DNA of 50,255 bases, from contig NZ_BATQ01000144.1 of NCBI RefSeq assembly GCF_000739635.1, positions 1 through 50,255 on the forward strand. Reading direction: 5' to 3'. The DNA is from Verrucomicrobium sp. BvORR034. Lineage in GTDB: Bacteria > Verrucomicrobiota > Verrucomicrobiia > Verrucomicrobiales > Verrucomicrobiaceae. Below the pieces are notes generated by a model. It saw nothing but the letters and a program-made list of their open reading frames with translations. It made no database searches and had not been told where the DNA came from. Shown in pieces: positions 40,037-48,809 of this stretch. The position numbers and the translations under genes were made by a program. Each line of letters starts with the position of its first letter. Position 1 is the first letter of the stretch.

Positions 40037-40932
40037 GTGATCCCGCCGAAGGCAGCACCCAAGACTATGAATGGACGGACCCTCTACTGCTGAGTGTCCG
40101 TCATTTGACGCGCTACGACTACCACGATGACGTCTGGGACAGCTTCAATGAAGCTCGCCTCCAGCCGGTCAGCGACACCGCCCAGGAGTGTCAGGATTTC
40201 CATCTCCGGGTCGATCCCACGGCCACCAGCCTGCGGGACTACCCTGACTTCTACGGGAACTGTGTGCACTACTTTGACGTGCCGCAGAAACATGCCCGGC
40301 TCGAGGTGGAGGCCATCTCCCGTGTCGCCACCCGTGCGGACACCCGCGGCTCCATCCCCGCGGTGAATCCCCCCTCCGCCCTGCAGAACCACTCTGAGGT
40401 GGAGGACTACTTCGATTTCCTCAACGACTCCCACTTCGTCTCCCTGGACAAGGAAGTGTGGCGTGAATCCATCGATGCCCTGCCCAATGGCGTGAGCGAC
40501 CTGTGGCAGGACGCGCTCACCGTCGGACGCCACATCTACAAGACCTTCACGTACACCCCGTTCACCACCACGGTGAACACGCGTCCCGCAGAGGTGGTGC
40601 TGAGCCGCCGCGGCGTCTGCCAGGACTTCGCCCACGTCATGCTGGGCATGTGCCGCAGTCACGGCATTCCCGCCCGGTACATCAGCGGTTATTTCTTCAA
40701 CCCCAATCGGCTGCCCGACGAAATCGAGGCCAGCCACGCCTGGGTGGAAGTCTACCTCCCCGGCTACGGCTGGAAGGGCTTCGACCCCACTCACAACCGC
40801 ATCCCCGACACCCGCTACGTGAAACTCGCCGTCGGTCGTGACTACGGGGACATCAAGCCCGTGAGCGGCACTTTCCGCGGCAAAGGGACGAGGGAACTCC
40901 GTGTAGAGGTACAGATTAGGAGAGAGGGTTAA
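40033..40932 (+). CDS. Transglutaminase-like family protein
   Basis: A 299-residue cysteine-hydrolase or transferase. An N-terminal beta domain (residues 15-110) precedes the core with the catalytic triad Cys196 in RRGVCQDFAHV, His235 in EASHAWVEVYLPG and Asp251 in KGFDPTHN. In this operon type it is thought to cut or transfer peptide links made by the ATP-grasp protein. There is no signal peptide, so it acts in the cytoplasm. ATGA overlap with the alpha-E gene shows coupling. Confidence 0.92.
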   Translation: MSDPAEGSTQDYEWTDPLLLSVRHLTRYDYHDDVWDSFNEARLQPVSDTAQECQDFHLRVDPTATSLRDYPDFYGNCVHYFDVPQKHARLEVEAISRVATRADTRGSIPAVNPPSALQNHSEVEDYFDFLNDSHFVSLDKEVWRESIDALPNGVSDLWQDALTVGRHIYKTFTYTPFTTTVNTRPAEVVLSRRGVCQDFAHVMLGMCRSHGIPARYISGYFFNPNRLPDEIEASHAWVEVYLPGYGWKGFDPTHNRIPDTRYVKLAVGRDYGDIKPVSGTFRGKGTRELRVEVQIRREG

Positions 40933-40937
40933 GGTCC

Positions 40938-41014
40938 AAGGGATAAGGGATAAGCAGGAAACAACTGCGATTTTCATCCATCCCTTAACCCTTGACCCTT
41001 TTCCCTTATCCCTT
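40938..41014 (+). terminator. Hairpin-forming inverted repeat after the transglutaminase gene
   Basis: AAGGGATAAGGGA (40938-40950) and TCCCTTATCCCTT (41002-41014) are perfect 13-nt complements around a 51-nt loop, then ATTTTCC. It may act as a weak terminator, though the loop is long. Confidence 0.5.
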
Positions 41015-41026
41015 CATTTTCCTCCC

Positions 41027-42028
41027 ATGCGCCTGACGTTCATCCTATCCCTCCTGGTCGCCCTGCCCCTCCACGCCCAAGCCCCCAAGCAAGACGCTCC
41101 CAAGCCGCCGCCGCCCAAGGCCTATGCGGATCCGGACAAAACGGATGAGGACTTCGCCATTCAGGGCGAGTACGCCGGGGAACATGATGGCAAGAAATTC
41201 GGAGCCCAGATCATTGCTCTGGGTGATGGCAAATTCGAAGCCGTCGGCTATCCCAGTGGCCTGCCTGGCGACGGCTGGGACGGTGACACCACGAAGGTAA
41301 GCCGCACTTCCGGTCAGCGTGAAGCAGGGCAGAACACCGTGACCTTCGAGGCGAAGGACGGCGACGTGCGCGGCACCGTGGATGGCAGTTCCATCACCGT
41401 GTATTCCAAGGACGGTGAGAAGGTGTTCGAACTCTCCCGCGTGCAACGCACCTCCCCCACGCTGGAAGCCGCCCCACCCGCCGGTGCCGTAGTGCTCTTC
41501 AGCGGCAAGGACAAGAACGATTTCGCAGGCTCCCGTGTCACGGAAGACGGCCTGCTCATGGAAGGCGTGACCAGCACCGAGAAGTTTCAGGACTTCACCC
41601 TCCACATTGAGTTCCGCCTGCCCTACACGCCGACTGGTCGCGGCCAAAAGCGTGGCAACAGCGGCCTCTACCTTCAGCATCGCTACGAAGTGCAGATGCT
41701 AGACAGCTTCGGTCTGAGCGGTGAAGACAACGAGTGCGGTGGCCTTTACAAGATCGCCAAGCCCAAGGTGAACATGTGCTTCCCTCCGCTGACCTGGCAG
41801 ACTTACGACATCGACTTCACCGCCGCCAAGTTCGACGCCTCTGGCAACAAGACCGCCAACGCCAAAATGACCGTGAAGCACAACGGCGTGGTCATTCACC
41901 AAGACCAGGAGCTTCCCAAAGTCACCGGCGGAGCCAAGCTCCCAGAAGACGCCAATCCCGGCCCCTTCCACCTGCAAAACCACGGCGATCCCGTGCGCTA
42001 TCGCAACATCTGGGTCGTGAAGAAGTAG
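41027..42028 (+). CDS. DUF1080 (3-keto-disaccharide hydrolase-like) protein
   Basis: A 333-residue secreted protein. Its signal ends near residue 18 (LHAQA). An unusual N-terminal domain (about 30-150) with Gly-Asp strands precedes the DUF1080 domain at about 160-332: FQDFTLHIEFRLPY near 190, NSGLYLQHRYEVQMLDSFG near 213, and the end GPFHLQNHGDPVRYRNIWV. The domain belongs to a concanavalin-like fold found in glycoside hydrolases. Many copies occur in Verrucomicrobiota and Planctomycetota, but the activity of this one is unknown. Confidence 0.9.
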   Translation: MRLTFILSLLVALPLHAQAPKQDAPKPPPPKAYADPDKTDEDFAIQGEYAGEHDGKKFGAQIIALGDGKFEAVGYPSGLPGDGWDGDTTKVSRTSGQREAGQNTVTFEAKDGDVRGTVDGSSITVYSKDGEKVFELSRVQRTSPTLEAAPPAGAVVLFSGKDKNDFAGSRVTEDGLLMEGVTSTEKFQDFTLHIEFRLPYTPTGRGQKRGNSGLYLQHRYEVQMLDSFGLSGEDNECGGLYKIAKPKVNMCFPPLTWQTYDIDFTAAKFDASGNKTANAKMTVKHNGVVIHQDQELPKVTGGAKLPEDANPGPFHLQNHGDPVRYRNIWVVKK

Positions 42029-42149
42029 GACCCGCTGCGCGGGAGACACAAGACAGGAAGACCCAAGACTCAAGACCTGAGGTCCTGGGTGCTCGGCAAC
42101 TCCGCCGCCGCACTCAGGGCCTTTTCATTCCAGCCATCTCCTAAATCCC

Positions 42150-42188
42150 AATCCTGTTAATCCTTCAAAATCCTGTTAATCCTGTCTG
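42150..42188. repeat. TTAATCCTGTC-type repeat cluster, copy 3
   Basis: AATCCTGTTAATCCTTC and AATCCTGTTAATCCTGTCT are two successive units, about 25 bp before the LysM stop codon. Confidence 0.78.
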
Positions 42189-42212
42189 GGGAAGCGTCTC
42201 CCCACCCCTGAC

Positions 42213-43745
42213 TCACCGGATCTTCGCCACCCGGGGGATCATGATCTCGTCCCCGGCCTTCAGCCGCGCCGTGGCGGGCAGGCGGTTGTATTCATAGAGC
42301 TGCTCCTTGGAGATGCCAAAGGCCTCACAGATGGAGCCCTCCGACTCGCCATCGCTCACAATGTAGGAGCGAATCACGCCATCGTTGCCGACCGTGTTGG
42401 ACTGCGGTTTGCCTGAAGCCAGTTCATGGGGGGCACTGGCGGCAGCGACTGGCTTCACTGGAGCAGGCGGGTTCGATGAAGCCGACGCTTCACTTCCCTT
42501 GTTCGCCACTGGGGCATGCTCATCTGAAGTCTTTTCCTCGTGCTTGTCAGCCTTGGCCATCACCGGCGCGGAGGGAGGGGCGTCTGCCGCAGTTGATGCG
42601 GGCGGATTCACCGTCACCTTCGGCTTGGTCTCTGGCGGGGGCACGTTCGGAGCGGCAATCACCACGGGCGAGGTGTTCCCATTCGTTCCCTTCTTGTCAC
42701 TCACCGGGTTGACGATCTGCTTTTTCACCTGCTCAGAGGCCAGGGCAGTCACTTTCGGCTTGGGGATCGGCAATGTGTTCGGCGCTGGAATGGACGGCAG
42801 TGGCTTCGTGATCTTGGCCACCGTCGTCGGCGCGGGAGCGGAGGGCTTGGCGGCCGGAACTGAGGCGGGCTCAGTACCAGGCTTGGAGCCCGCGTGCCCC
42901 TCCTCTGCTGGCGCAGTCCCTGTGGGAGACTTGACCGGCTTGTCCACCTTGTCAGGGATCACGATCTTGGTGCCATTCTTCATCCGGCGGGGATCCACCT
43001 GGGGGTTGGCCGCCAGAATGGCCTCCATGGAGACTCCGAACTTCCGGCCCAAAGCGTAGAAGGTGTCGCCCTCCTCAATGACGTACTCCTTGCCCGATGC
43101 CGGAGAAGAGTTCGCCAGCGCCGTGCTGGCAGGCTTGGCCGTCGGTTTGACCTCACCAGGCTTCACGGGTGACTTGTCTGCCGGGCTCTCGCCATCGGGA
43201 TCTTTGAGGGTCACCGCTGGCTTCAGGGGTGTGCCTGGCTTGGCCGTTTTGCTCCCGTCGGAAGGAGGGATGATGAGCTCCATGTCCGGGTGCAGCCGGT
43301 TGGGGTTCACATTCGGATTGGCATTGGCCAGAGCTTCTGGGGTGACGTTGTAGGTCCCCGCGATGCTCCAAAAAGTCTCGTCATCATCCACCACGTGGAC
43401 CTTGCGCCGCTCTGTGCGAGGATCCACCAGCCCCCCCTTCGGCGGAATCTTGAGCTTCATGCCCTCCCGCACGTACTCCTTGGGCAGCTTGTTGAGCTCC
43501 ATCACCTCGCCCACGCTGGTGCTGTATTTCTGGGAGATGCTCCAGAGCGTCTCCCCCTTTTTCACGACATGTTCCGTCGCGTCGGAGTCCTTTCCAGACT
43601 TCGACTTCGCGGTATCGGCCTTCACCGTACTGCTCTTTGCCGGGGTTTTGGGTTTGGCAGAGGAGCTTTTGCTGGCGGCATGAATCGGGCTGACCATGAA
43701 CGCCAGAGCCACGATGCCGCAAAGGTGGAGACCAGGCGGACGCAT
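42213..43745 (-). CDS. Secreted protein with four LysM domains
   Basis: A 510-residue periplasmic or cell-wall protein. A signal peptide ends near residue 23. LysM modules lie at about 58-101 (HVVKKGETLWSISQKY), 115-160 (HVVDDDETFWSIAGTY), 220-264 (YVIEEGDTFYALGRKF) and 462-506 (YIVSDGESEGSICEAF). Pro/Ala/Lys-rich linkers separate them, one about 190 residues long. LysM modules bind peptidoglycan. No catalytic domain is seen. The gene diverges from an N-acetylmuramoyl-L-alanine amidase gene across an AT-rich gap, suggesting a joint role in wall remodelling. Confidence 0.9.
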   Translation of the reverse strand: MRPPGLHLCGIVALAFMVSPIHAASKSSSAKPKTPAKSSTVKADTAKSKSGKDSDATEHVVKKGETLWSISQKYSTSVGEVMELNKLPKEYVREGMKLKIPPKGGLVDPRTERRKVHVVDDDETFWSIAGTYNVTPEALANANPNVNPNRLHPDMELIIPPSDGSKTAKPGTPLKPAVTLKDPDGESPADKSPVKPGEVKPTAKPASTALANSSPASGKEYVIEEGDTFYALGRKFGVSMEAILAANPQVDPRRMKNGTKIVIPDKVDKPVKSPTGTAPAEEGHAGSKPGTEPASVPAAKPSAPAPTTVAKITKPLPSIPAPNTLPIPKPKVTALASEQVKKQIVNPVSDKKGTNGNTSPVVIAAPNVPPPETKPKVTVNPPASTAADAPPSAPVMAKADKHEEKTSDEHAPVANKGSEASASSNPPAPVKPVAAASAPHELASGKPQSNTVGNDGVIRSYIVSDGESEGSICEAFGISKEQLYEYNRLPATARLKAGDEIMIPRVAKIR

Positions 43746-43824
43746 GGGACCATTTTATAAAATTTAATCATCAAATCCACCGGAAATTTTGTAAGCTCCC
43801 ATCGCGCTTAAGTCTTCCCCCTTC
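43746..43824. promoter_or_regulatory. Divergent promoter region of the LysM and amidase genes
   Basis: The 79-bp gap is clearly AT-rich in a GC-rich window. It holds TTTTATAAAA, a 10-bp palindrome at 43752-43761, and an AATTTAATCATC stretch. It must supply promoters for both directions, though individual boxes are not certain. Confidence 0.6.
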
Positions 43825-44790
43825 ATGTCACCCCGTGGTGTCATCCGCCTGATCCTGTCGTCCAGCGCTCTGCTGGGGGCAATTGCCTGCCTGTGGATGG
43901 TGGGACAGAGCTGGGACCGGGACCAGGAACGACTGGTAAAGCAGCTGAGCGAGGCCGCAGCGGCGGATCCTCTGCCCTTTCTGGTCGTGGTGGACGCAGG
44001 CCACGGTGGGAATGACGGGGGCACCCAGGGCTTTGGCCAGTTGGAAAAAGAAATCTCCCTGGATCTGGCGCTCCGCCTGGAGAAACTCCTGCAGGAGGCG
44101 GGCTGTCGGGTGCTCATGACCCGCAAAGATGACACCTACCTCACCCTGGAGCAGCGTTGCGAGGTGGCCAACCAGGCCAAGGCAACAGTTTTCGTCAGTC
44201 TGCATCTCAACGCAGATCCCAAGTCGGACGAGACTCACGGCGTCGAGACCTACTACAGTTCTCGCAAAAAGCTGGGCAGCATGGCCCCTCTCAGAGAGCT
44301 TCTGGGCTTGAGGCATGACATCCCGGTGCGAGACGTGCGCAGTGAATGGCTCGCCGGAATGGTTCACAGCCGGGTCTGCCGTACCACCGGGGCGCCGGAT
44401 CGGAATGTGCGGGACAGCCAGTTCATCGTGGTGATGCAGACGGAATGCCCCGCCATCCTCGTGGAGTGCGGCTACCTCACCAATCAGGCAGAGTCGCTCT
44501 GTTTCACGGACAACGGGTACAAAGACGGCGTGATCGGGGCCGTCGCCAGCGGCGTCGTGCAGTACCTGCGCGCCATCCAGATGAATCCCCGTCGGGGACT
44601 GCGGTTCGAGCCCCCACCTGTACTGGTGGACGAACGAGACCCCGCCATGGAACCGGAGCCCAAACCTGATCCAGAAAACCCCGCTACGCCGGAACCGCCG
44701 GTGTCCCCGCCAGAAGGAACCCCTTCGCCAGGGGCGTTGCCCCCCGTGGCAGCGGGTGCCTCTCCGGTGCCCGAGCCCCCGCCCCCTTGA
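43825..44790 (+). CDS. N-acetylmuramoyl-L-alanine amidase (Amidase_3)
   Basis: A 321-residue zinc amidase that cleaves the bond between muramic acid and the stem peptide. An N-terminal hydrophobic segment (7-27) is signal or anchor. Zinc ligands are visible: His60 in VDAGHGG, Glu74 in QLEKEISLDLA, and His127 in SLHLNAD. The catalytic Glu214 sits in ILVECGYLTN. The tail from about 260 is a Pro-rich, acidic linker that may span the wall. AmiC-type localisation and regulatory domains are absent. The gene is divergent from the LysM protein, and the ABC permease gene follows 49 bp downstream. Confidence 0.93.
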   Translation: MSPRGVIRLILSSSALLGAIACLWMVGQSWDRDQERLVKQLSEAAAADPLPFLVVVDAGHGGNDGGTQGFGQLEKEISLDLALRLEKLLQEAGCRVLMTRKDDTYLTLEQRCEVANQAKATVFVSLHLNADPKSDETHGVETYYSSRKKLGSMAPLRELLGLRHDIPVRDVRSEWLAGMVHSRVCRTTGAPDRNVRDSQFIVVMQTECPAILVECGYLTNQAESLCFTDNGYKDGVIGAVASGVVQYLRAIQMNPRRGLRFEPPPVLVDERDPAMEPEPKPDPENPATPEPPVSPPEGTPSPGALPPVAAGASPVPEPPPP

Positions 44791-44839
44791 ATCGCTTGAC
44801 CATCCGCCGGGCCAACTTCACCGTGGCCCGCCTTCCTTC

Positions 44840-45604
44840 ATGAGCCCAGAAACCAAACCTCGAACCCTTCTCGCAGAGGTTTTCTGGAACCTCCTTCTGG
44901 GCTTGGGAATGCTCCTCGGAATCTGGTTCGTCTTCCACGCCATCAAGTACAACTGGCACTGGGAATCGCTGTGGAAGTGGCGGTGGCTCATTCTCCGTGG
45001 CTGGGGTGCCACCGTCGTGGTCTCCGCACTGGCCCTCATTGTCAGTGTGCCCTTGGGGCTGCTCCTCATGTTTGGGCAGCGTAGCCGGTGGATCCCCGTG
45101 CGACTGGCCTGCCGGGGATGTGTGGAGCTGGTGCGTGGCACCCCGCTGCTCGTGCTGCTGCTCATCGGCTATTATGGGGTGGCCAATGCTCTCGGCATCG
45201 CCAAGCCCTGGCTGCCCGGGGTCTGCCTCCTAGCACTGTTCCACAGTTCCTACCTCTCCGAGATCTTCCGCGGTGCTTGGGAGTCCATCGGCGCTTCCCA
45301 GCTGGAGGCGGCTCGCGCCGTCGGCTTCAATCAGCAGCAGACCTGGCGCTTTGTCATCTTTCCCCAGGCCTTCCGCCGCGCCCTGCCGGGCACCGCCGGC
45401 CAGATGGTCTCGCTCATCAAGGACTCCTCCTTGCTCAGCGTGATTGGCGTCGAGGAGCTAACGCAAATGGTGCGTGCCGCCAACGCCCAGGCCTACACGG
45501 CGCTGGAGGGGTTCATCCCCCTGGCCGTGCTCTACATCCTGCTCACCATCCCCCTTTCCTGGTGGACCCGTCGGATCGAGGAACGCTACAAGTTTGAAAC
45601 CTAG
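44840..45604 (+). CDS. Amino-acid ABC transporter permease
   Basis: A 254-residue inner-membrane permease of the HisM/GlnP group. Hydrophobic segments span about 15-35, 55-78, 95-120, 155-175 and 225-245. The EAA loop reads GASQLEAARAVGFNQQQTWRFVIFPQ near 154, and GQMVSLIKDSSLLSVIGVEEL near 191 follows. Start ATG 44840. It pairs with the ATPase gene 38 bp downstream. There is no substrate-binding protein gene here, so the substrate is not identified. Confidence 0.92.
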   Translation: MSPETKPRTLLAEVFWNLLLGLGMLLGIWFVFHAIKYNWHWESLWKWRWLILRGWGATVVVSALALIVSVPLGLLLMFGQRSRWIPVRLACRGCVELVRGTPLLVLLLIGYYGVANALGIAKPWLPGVCLLALFHSSYLSEIFRGAWESIGASQLEAARAVGFNQQQTWRFVIFPQAFRRALPGTAGQMVSLIKDSSLLSVIGVEELTQMVRAANAQAYTALEGFIPLAVLYILLTIPLSWWTRRIEERYKFET

Positions 45605-45642
45605 GTCCCGCTCGCCGCTCCCGACCCACCACCTTTCGCTGC

Positions 45643-46380
45643 ATGCACATTCAGGTCAGCCAGCTCGTCAAACGCTACGGCAGCCACGTCGCTCTCGACG
45701 GGGCCTCTTTTGAGGTGCCCGCTGATGTGGACTGCCTCGTCCTGCTGGGGGCTTCCGGCAGCGGCAAGTCCACCCTGCTTCGAGTGCTCGGCTCGCTGCT
45801 CACTCCCGACTCGGGCAGCATCCACATCAACGGAACCGCCCTGGGTTGGACAGACGAGGCCATGCTCAGGCAGCGACGCGGCAATGGGTTCGTCTTCCAG
45901 AGTTTCAACCTCTTTCCCCACCTCAGCGCCGAGGAAAATGTCGCCCTGCCGCTGCGGGAGGTTCACGATATCAACGCCCGGGTGGCCCTTCACCAGGCCC
46001 ATGAGACGCTCGAAAAGTTTGGCCTGGCCGAGCATGTGAAGAAGCGGCCAGCAGAAATGTCCGGCGGCCAGCAGCAGCGCGTCGCCCTGGCCCGTGCCAT
46101 CGCTCCCAAGCCCGGCCTGCTCCTGCTGGATGAACCGACCTCCGCGCTCGATCCGGTCATGACGCAGGAGGTTCTCGACCTCATCCTCCGCCTGGCGGAA
46201 GACGGCCAGCGCACCGTGCTCTCCACGCATGAGATCACCTTTGCCCGCAAGGTTGCAGACTGGGTGGTGTTTCTTGACCACGGTGTTGTCGTCGAGTCGG
46301 CACCTGCCAGCCAGTTCTTCGACCAGCCCGGAACCGACCTGGCTCGTCATTTCCTCGAATCCCTGACCCGATACCGGTAG
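45643..46380 (+). CDS. Amino-acid ABC transporter ATP-binding protein
   Basis: A 245-residue ATPase of the polar amino-acid transporter group. Walker A is GASGSGKST near 34, the Q-loop reads FVFQSFNLFPHLSAEENV, the signature is MSGGQQQRVALARAI near 139, Walker B is LLLLDEPTSALDP near 162, and the switch is STHEITFARKV with the conserved His. It couples ATP hydrolysis to the permease encoded just upstream. Confidence 0.94.
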   Translation: MHIQVSQLVKRYGSHVALDGASFEVPADVDCLVLLGASGSGKSTLLRVLGSLLTPDSGSIHINGTALGWTDEAMLRQRRGNGFVFQSFNLFPHLSAEENVALPLREVHDINARVALHQAHETLEKFGLAEHVKKRPAEMSGGQQQRVALARAIAPKPGLLLLDEPTSALDPVMTQEVLDLILRLAEDGQRTVLSTHEITFARKVADWVVFLDHGVVVESAPASQFFDQPGTDLARHFLESLTRYR

Positions 46381-46418
46381 GCACTCACAGCCCTCCGGTC
46401 CGCCACGCTCTTCCCGCC

Positions 46419-47204
46419 ATGTCCACCTCATCCTCCGCCCCCCGCCCCTGGATCATCGCCGAGACCAACTGGAAGCAGGTCCAGTCCACCAAGTATGAAG
46501 TGGCCGTCCTCCCCATGGGAGCCACTGAGGCCCACAACTGGCACCTTCCCTACGGAACCGACAGCTATCAGAACGTCGCCCTCTGCTCTGAAGCCGGTCG
46601 ACAGGCCTGGGAACAAGGCGCTCGCGTCGCCATCCTGCCCAACATCCCCTTCGGCGTGCAGACCGGCCAGCTCGACATCCCCTTCTGCATCAACATGAAT
46701 CCCAGCACCCAGCTGGCCTTGTTGAACGATGTCATCGCCTCGCTGGTCGGCGTAGGCATCCCCAAGCTGGTGGTCTTTAACGGGCACGGTGGAAATGACT
46801 TCAAGCAGATGCTTCGTGAACTCCAGGCCAAGTGGCCCCAGATCTTCCTCAGCACCGTCTTCTGGCCCAACATCGACAGCGGCGCCGGCATCTTCGACGT
46901 GCTGGGCGACCACGCCGACGAACGCGAGACCAGTCTCATGCTCCACTTTCATCCCGAGCTGGTGCTGCCCAAAGAGACCTGGGGCGACGGCAAGGCCAAC
47001 GCCTGGAAGCTCCAGGCCATGAAGGAGAAGTGGGCCTGGGCCCAACGCGCCTGGACCCAGGCCACGCACGACACCGGCAGCGGCACTCCTGCGGCATCCA
47101 CCGCTGGAAAAGGCGCCCAATACGCCGCCCTGCTCTCCAGCCGTCTTGCGAGTTATTTAGTCGAACTCGCCGCGGCGGATGCGGCGGATTTGTATGAGCG
47201 GTGA
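46419..47204 (+). CDS. Creatininase family protein
   Basis: A 261-residue metal-dependent amidohydrolase fold. Metal-binding motifs MGATEAHNWHLPYGTD near 33, VFNGHGGND near 119 and DHADERETSLML near 162 fit the creatininase / mycofactocin-type amidohydrolase family. The true substrate is uncertain, since members hydrolyse creatinine or other cyclic amides. It follows the ABC ATPase gene by 38 bp on the same strand, so the three may be one transcript. Confidence 0.9.
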   Translation: MSTSSSAPRPWIIAETNWKQVQSTKYEVAVLPMGATEAHNWHLPYGTDSYQNVALCSEAGRQAWEQGARVAILPNIPFGVQTGQLDIPFCINMNPSTQLALLNDVIASLVGVGIPKLVVFNGHGGNDFKQMLRELQAKWPQIFLSTVFWPNIDSGAGIFDVLGDHADERETSLMLHFHPELVLPKETWGDGKANAWKLQAMKEKWAWAQRAWTQATHDTGSGTPAASTAGKGAQYAALLSSRLASYLVELAAADAADLYER

Positions 47205-47213
47205 GGCGCCGTT

Positions 47214-47280
47214 ATCCCTGAAAGGGATATTTAACGCAGCCCAGGGTTGGACGAGCCCTAAGCGAGTCTACCCTGGGTAC
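47214..47280 (+). repeat. Dispersed palindromic repeat, family A, copy 4
   Basis: The hairpin ATCCCTGAAAGGGAT leads into CGCAGCCCAGGGTTGGACGA and ends AAGCGAGTCTACCCTGGGT. Outer CCCAGGGT and ACCCTGGG pair. Confidence 0.8.
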
Positions 47281-47426
47281 CGCCCACCGCACATCGTCAG
47301 GTGTGGAGGCCGACAACATATTCTCCCGATCCTGACAAACTCTGGAACCCATCGCGAGTGCGTCGAGGGTGTCTGAGAAACAACCACCCCCGCATTTCCA
47401 CTGTTCCAGCCACCCGATCAGGCACA

Positions 47427-47807
47427 ATGGCTATCTTCTATTCCATCGAACCGACCATTCAATGCTCCTACCTCCTTCGATCAGTGGAATTCTACCAATT
47501 GCTGTCGTTCAAGCTGGATAGCCCACTTGAGCCGGAGCACCAAGGTGCCTGGATGAGAACAGGCTACATCACGGAAAACCACACCCTCATTCACCACGGA
47601 ATCACCATCATACTCAAAGAGGTTTACAACAAGATCTCACCTCAAAAGTTTCGGATTCACGTTTCTGACGTGAAAGCATTCCACAACGCCTGCAAACTGT
47701 CAGAACATCCCTCCGTGGCGCAGATCACTCATTGGCCACACGGCTACTCATGCTTTGAAGCCACCGACCCTGACGGTCACGAAATCACATTCTACAGCCT
47801 TAGCTAG
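47427..47807 (+). CDS. VOC family protein
   Basis: A 126-residue glyoxalase-like protein. The N-terminal MAIFYSIEPTIQCSYLLRSV and C-terminal SCFEATDPDGHEITFYS match the first and last strands of the vicinal-oxygen-chelate fold. Metal ligands are not confirmed. Its base composition is poorer in G and C than the neighbouring genes. It lies between two repeat stretches, which suggests a recent insertion (inference). ATG 47427 is the natural start, as the upstream frame overlaps repeat copy 4. Confidence 0.75.
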   Translation: MAIFYSIEPTIQCSYLLRSVEFYQLLSFKLDSPLEPEHQGAWMRTGYITENHTLIHHGITIILKEVYNKISPQKFRIHVSDVKAFHNACKLSEHPSVAQITHWPHGYSCFEATDPDGHEITFYSLS

Positions 47808-47814
47808 CCCCTCG

Positions 47815-47845
47815 TTCCTAATTCCTAATTCCTAATTCCTAATTC
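47815..47845. repeat. Short tandem repeat, CCTAATT unit
   Basis: About four copies of the 7-bp unit CCTAATT (TTCCTAATTCCTAATTCC) run from just after the VOC stop codon toward the SDR gene end. Confidence 0.8.
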
Positions 47846-47862
47846 ATCATTCTAATTCCCCC

Positions 47863-48660
47863 TCACCCCTGCAACAACGACTGCGCCCCATCAATATAGA
47901 CCTCCGTCCCCGTAATGTGGGAAGACAAATCCGAGGCTAGAAACCACACCAGCTCCGCCACCTGGCCCGCAGAACCCGCCCCCCCTCCTGTCAACGGCAC
48001 ACTCCCCTGCGGAAACTCGACCGGCAGATGGATCCCTTCAAGCTCCCGCTTCTCGGTTGACTCATCGATCCTGCTCTCAATAGCTCCGGGGCAGATCACA
48101 TTCACCCGGATGCGGTGCCGCGCCAGCTCCAGCGCCAGCATCTTCACCAGCGCCACCTGCCCCGCCTTGGAGCACGCATAGGCCGTGGCTCCGGAGTTGC
48201 TGAAAATACGGGTGCCGTTGATCGACGCCGTCACCACCACGGACCCGCCCTCTTGCTTCATGAAGGGCACCGCATGCTTGATCGTCAGGAAGGTCCCCTT
48301 GAGATTGATCGCCAGGGTCTCGTCCCATTCCTTTTCCTCAATCAGCTCAATGGGTGCCCAGACGCCATTGATTCCGGCGTTGGCAAACACCGCGTCAATC
48401 CGCCCCTCCATCCCTGCCGCTTGAGCCATGGCGGCCTTCACTTCCGCGTCCTTGGCCACGTCCGCCACGATGGGCACCGCCTCGCCGCCATTGTGGAGAA
48501 TCTCCTCTGCCGTACACTGAATCTCATCTGGGGTGCGTCCCAGCACCATCACTCTGGCCCCGGCATGTGCCAGGATCTTTGCGGCGGCCTTGCCCAGTCC
48601 GGAACCGGCCCCCGTCACCACGGCGACTTTTCCCTTCAAGCTGTCTGCTGGAATGACCAT
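47863..48660 (-). CDS. Classical SDR family oxidoreductase
   Basis: A 265-residue NAD(P)-dependent dehydrogenase. TGAGSGLGKAAAKIL near 16 is the cofactor motif, NAGING near 93 follows, and the catalytic Ser is in TASING near 144. Tyr and Lys are in AYACSKAGQVAL near 160. The end has DLSSHITGTEVYIDGAQ, also typical. Substrate unknown. It stands alone, convergent with the VOC gene. Confidence 0.93.
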   Translation of the reverse strand: MVIPADSLKGKVAVVTGAGSGLGKAAAKILAHAGARVMVLGRTPDEIQCTAEEILHNGGEAVPIVADVAKDAEVKAAMAQAAGMEGRIDAVFANAGINGVWAPIELIEEKEWDETLAINLKGTFLTIKHAVPFMKQEGGSVVVTASINGTRIFSNSGATAYACSKAGQVALVKMLALELARHRIRVNVICPGAIESRIDESTEKRELEGIHLPVEFPQGSVPLTGGGAGSAGQVAELVWFLASDLSSHITGTEVYIDGAQSLLQG

Positions 48661-48709
48661 AGTCTCAGTGGGTCAAGTTTGCCTTTCGTGAGTACTCTGT
48701 CCTCGCTGC

Positions 48710-48756
48710 AAAAAAAAGCCCCCTCACCAATCACTTATGCAGATCAGCAAGGGGGC
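48710..48756 (-). terminator. Rho-independent terminator candidate after the DUF4142 gene
   Basis: On the minus strand GCCCCCT and AGGGGGC form a 7-bp stem around a long loop, followed by eight T residues. It lies about 55 bp after the DUF4142 stop. A separate palindrome, CTGGCGATATCGCCAG, sits at 48780-48795. Confidence 0.6.
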
Positions 48757-48809
48757 CGGGGAATTTTATCTACGGAAGCCTGGCGATATCGCCAGACTCT
48801 GAGGAAGCG

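Noticed and set aside
44840-46380. A full ABC importer operon
   Set aside because: Only permease and ATPase are present. No binding-protein gene lies on either side, so a complete importer cannot be claimed.
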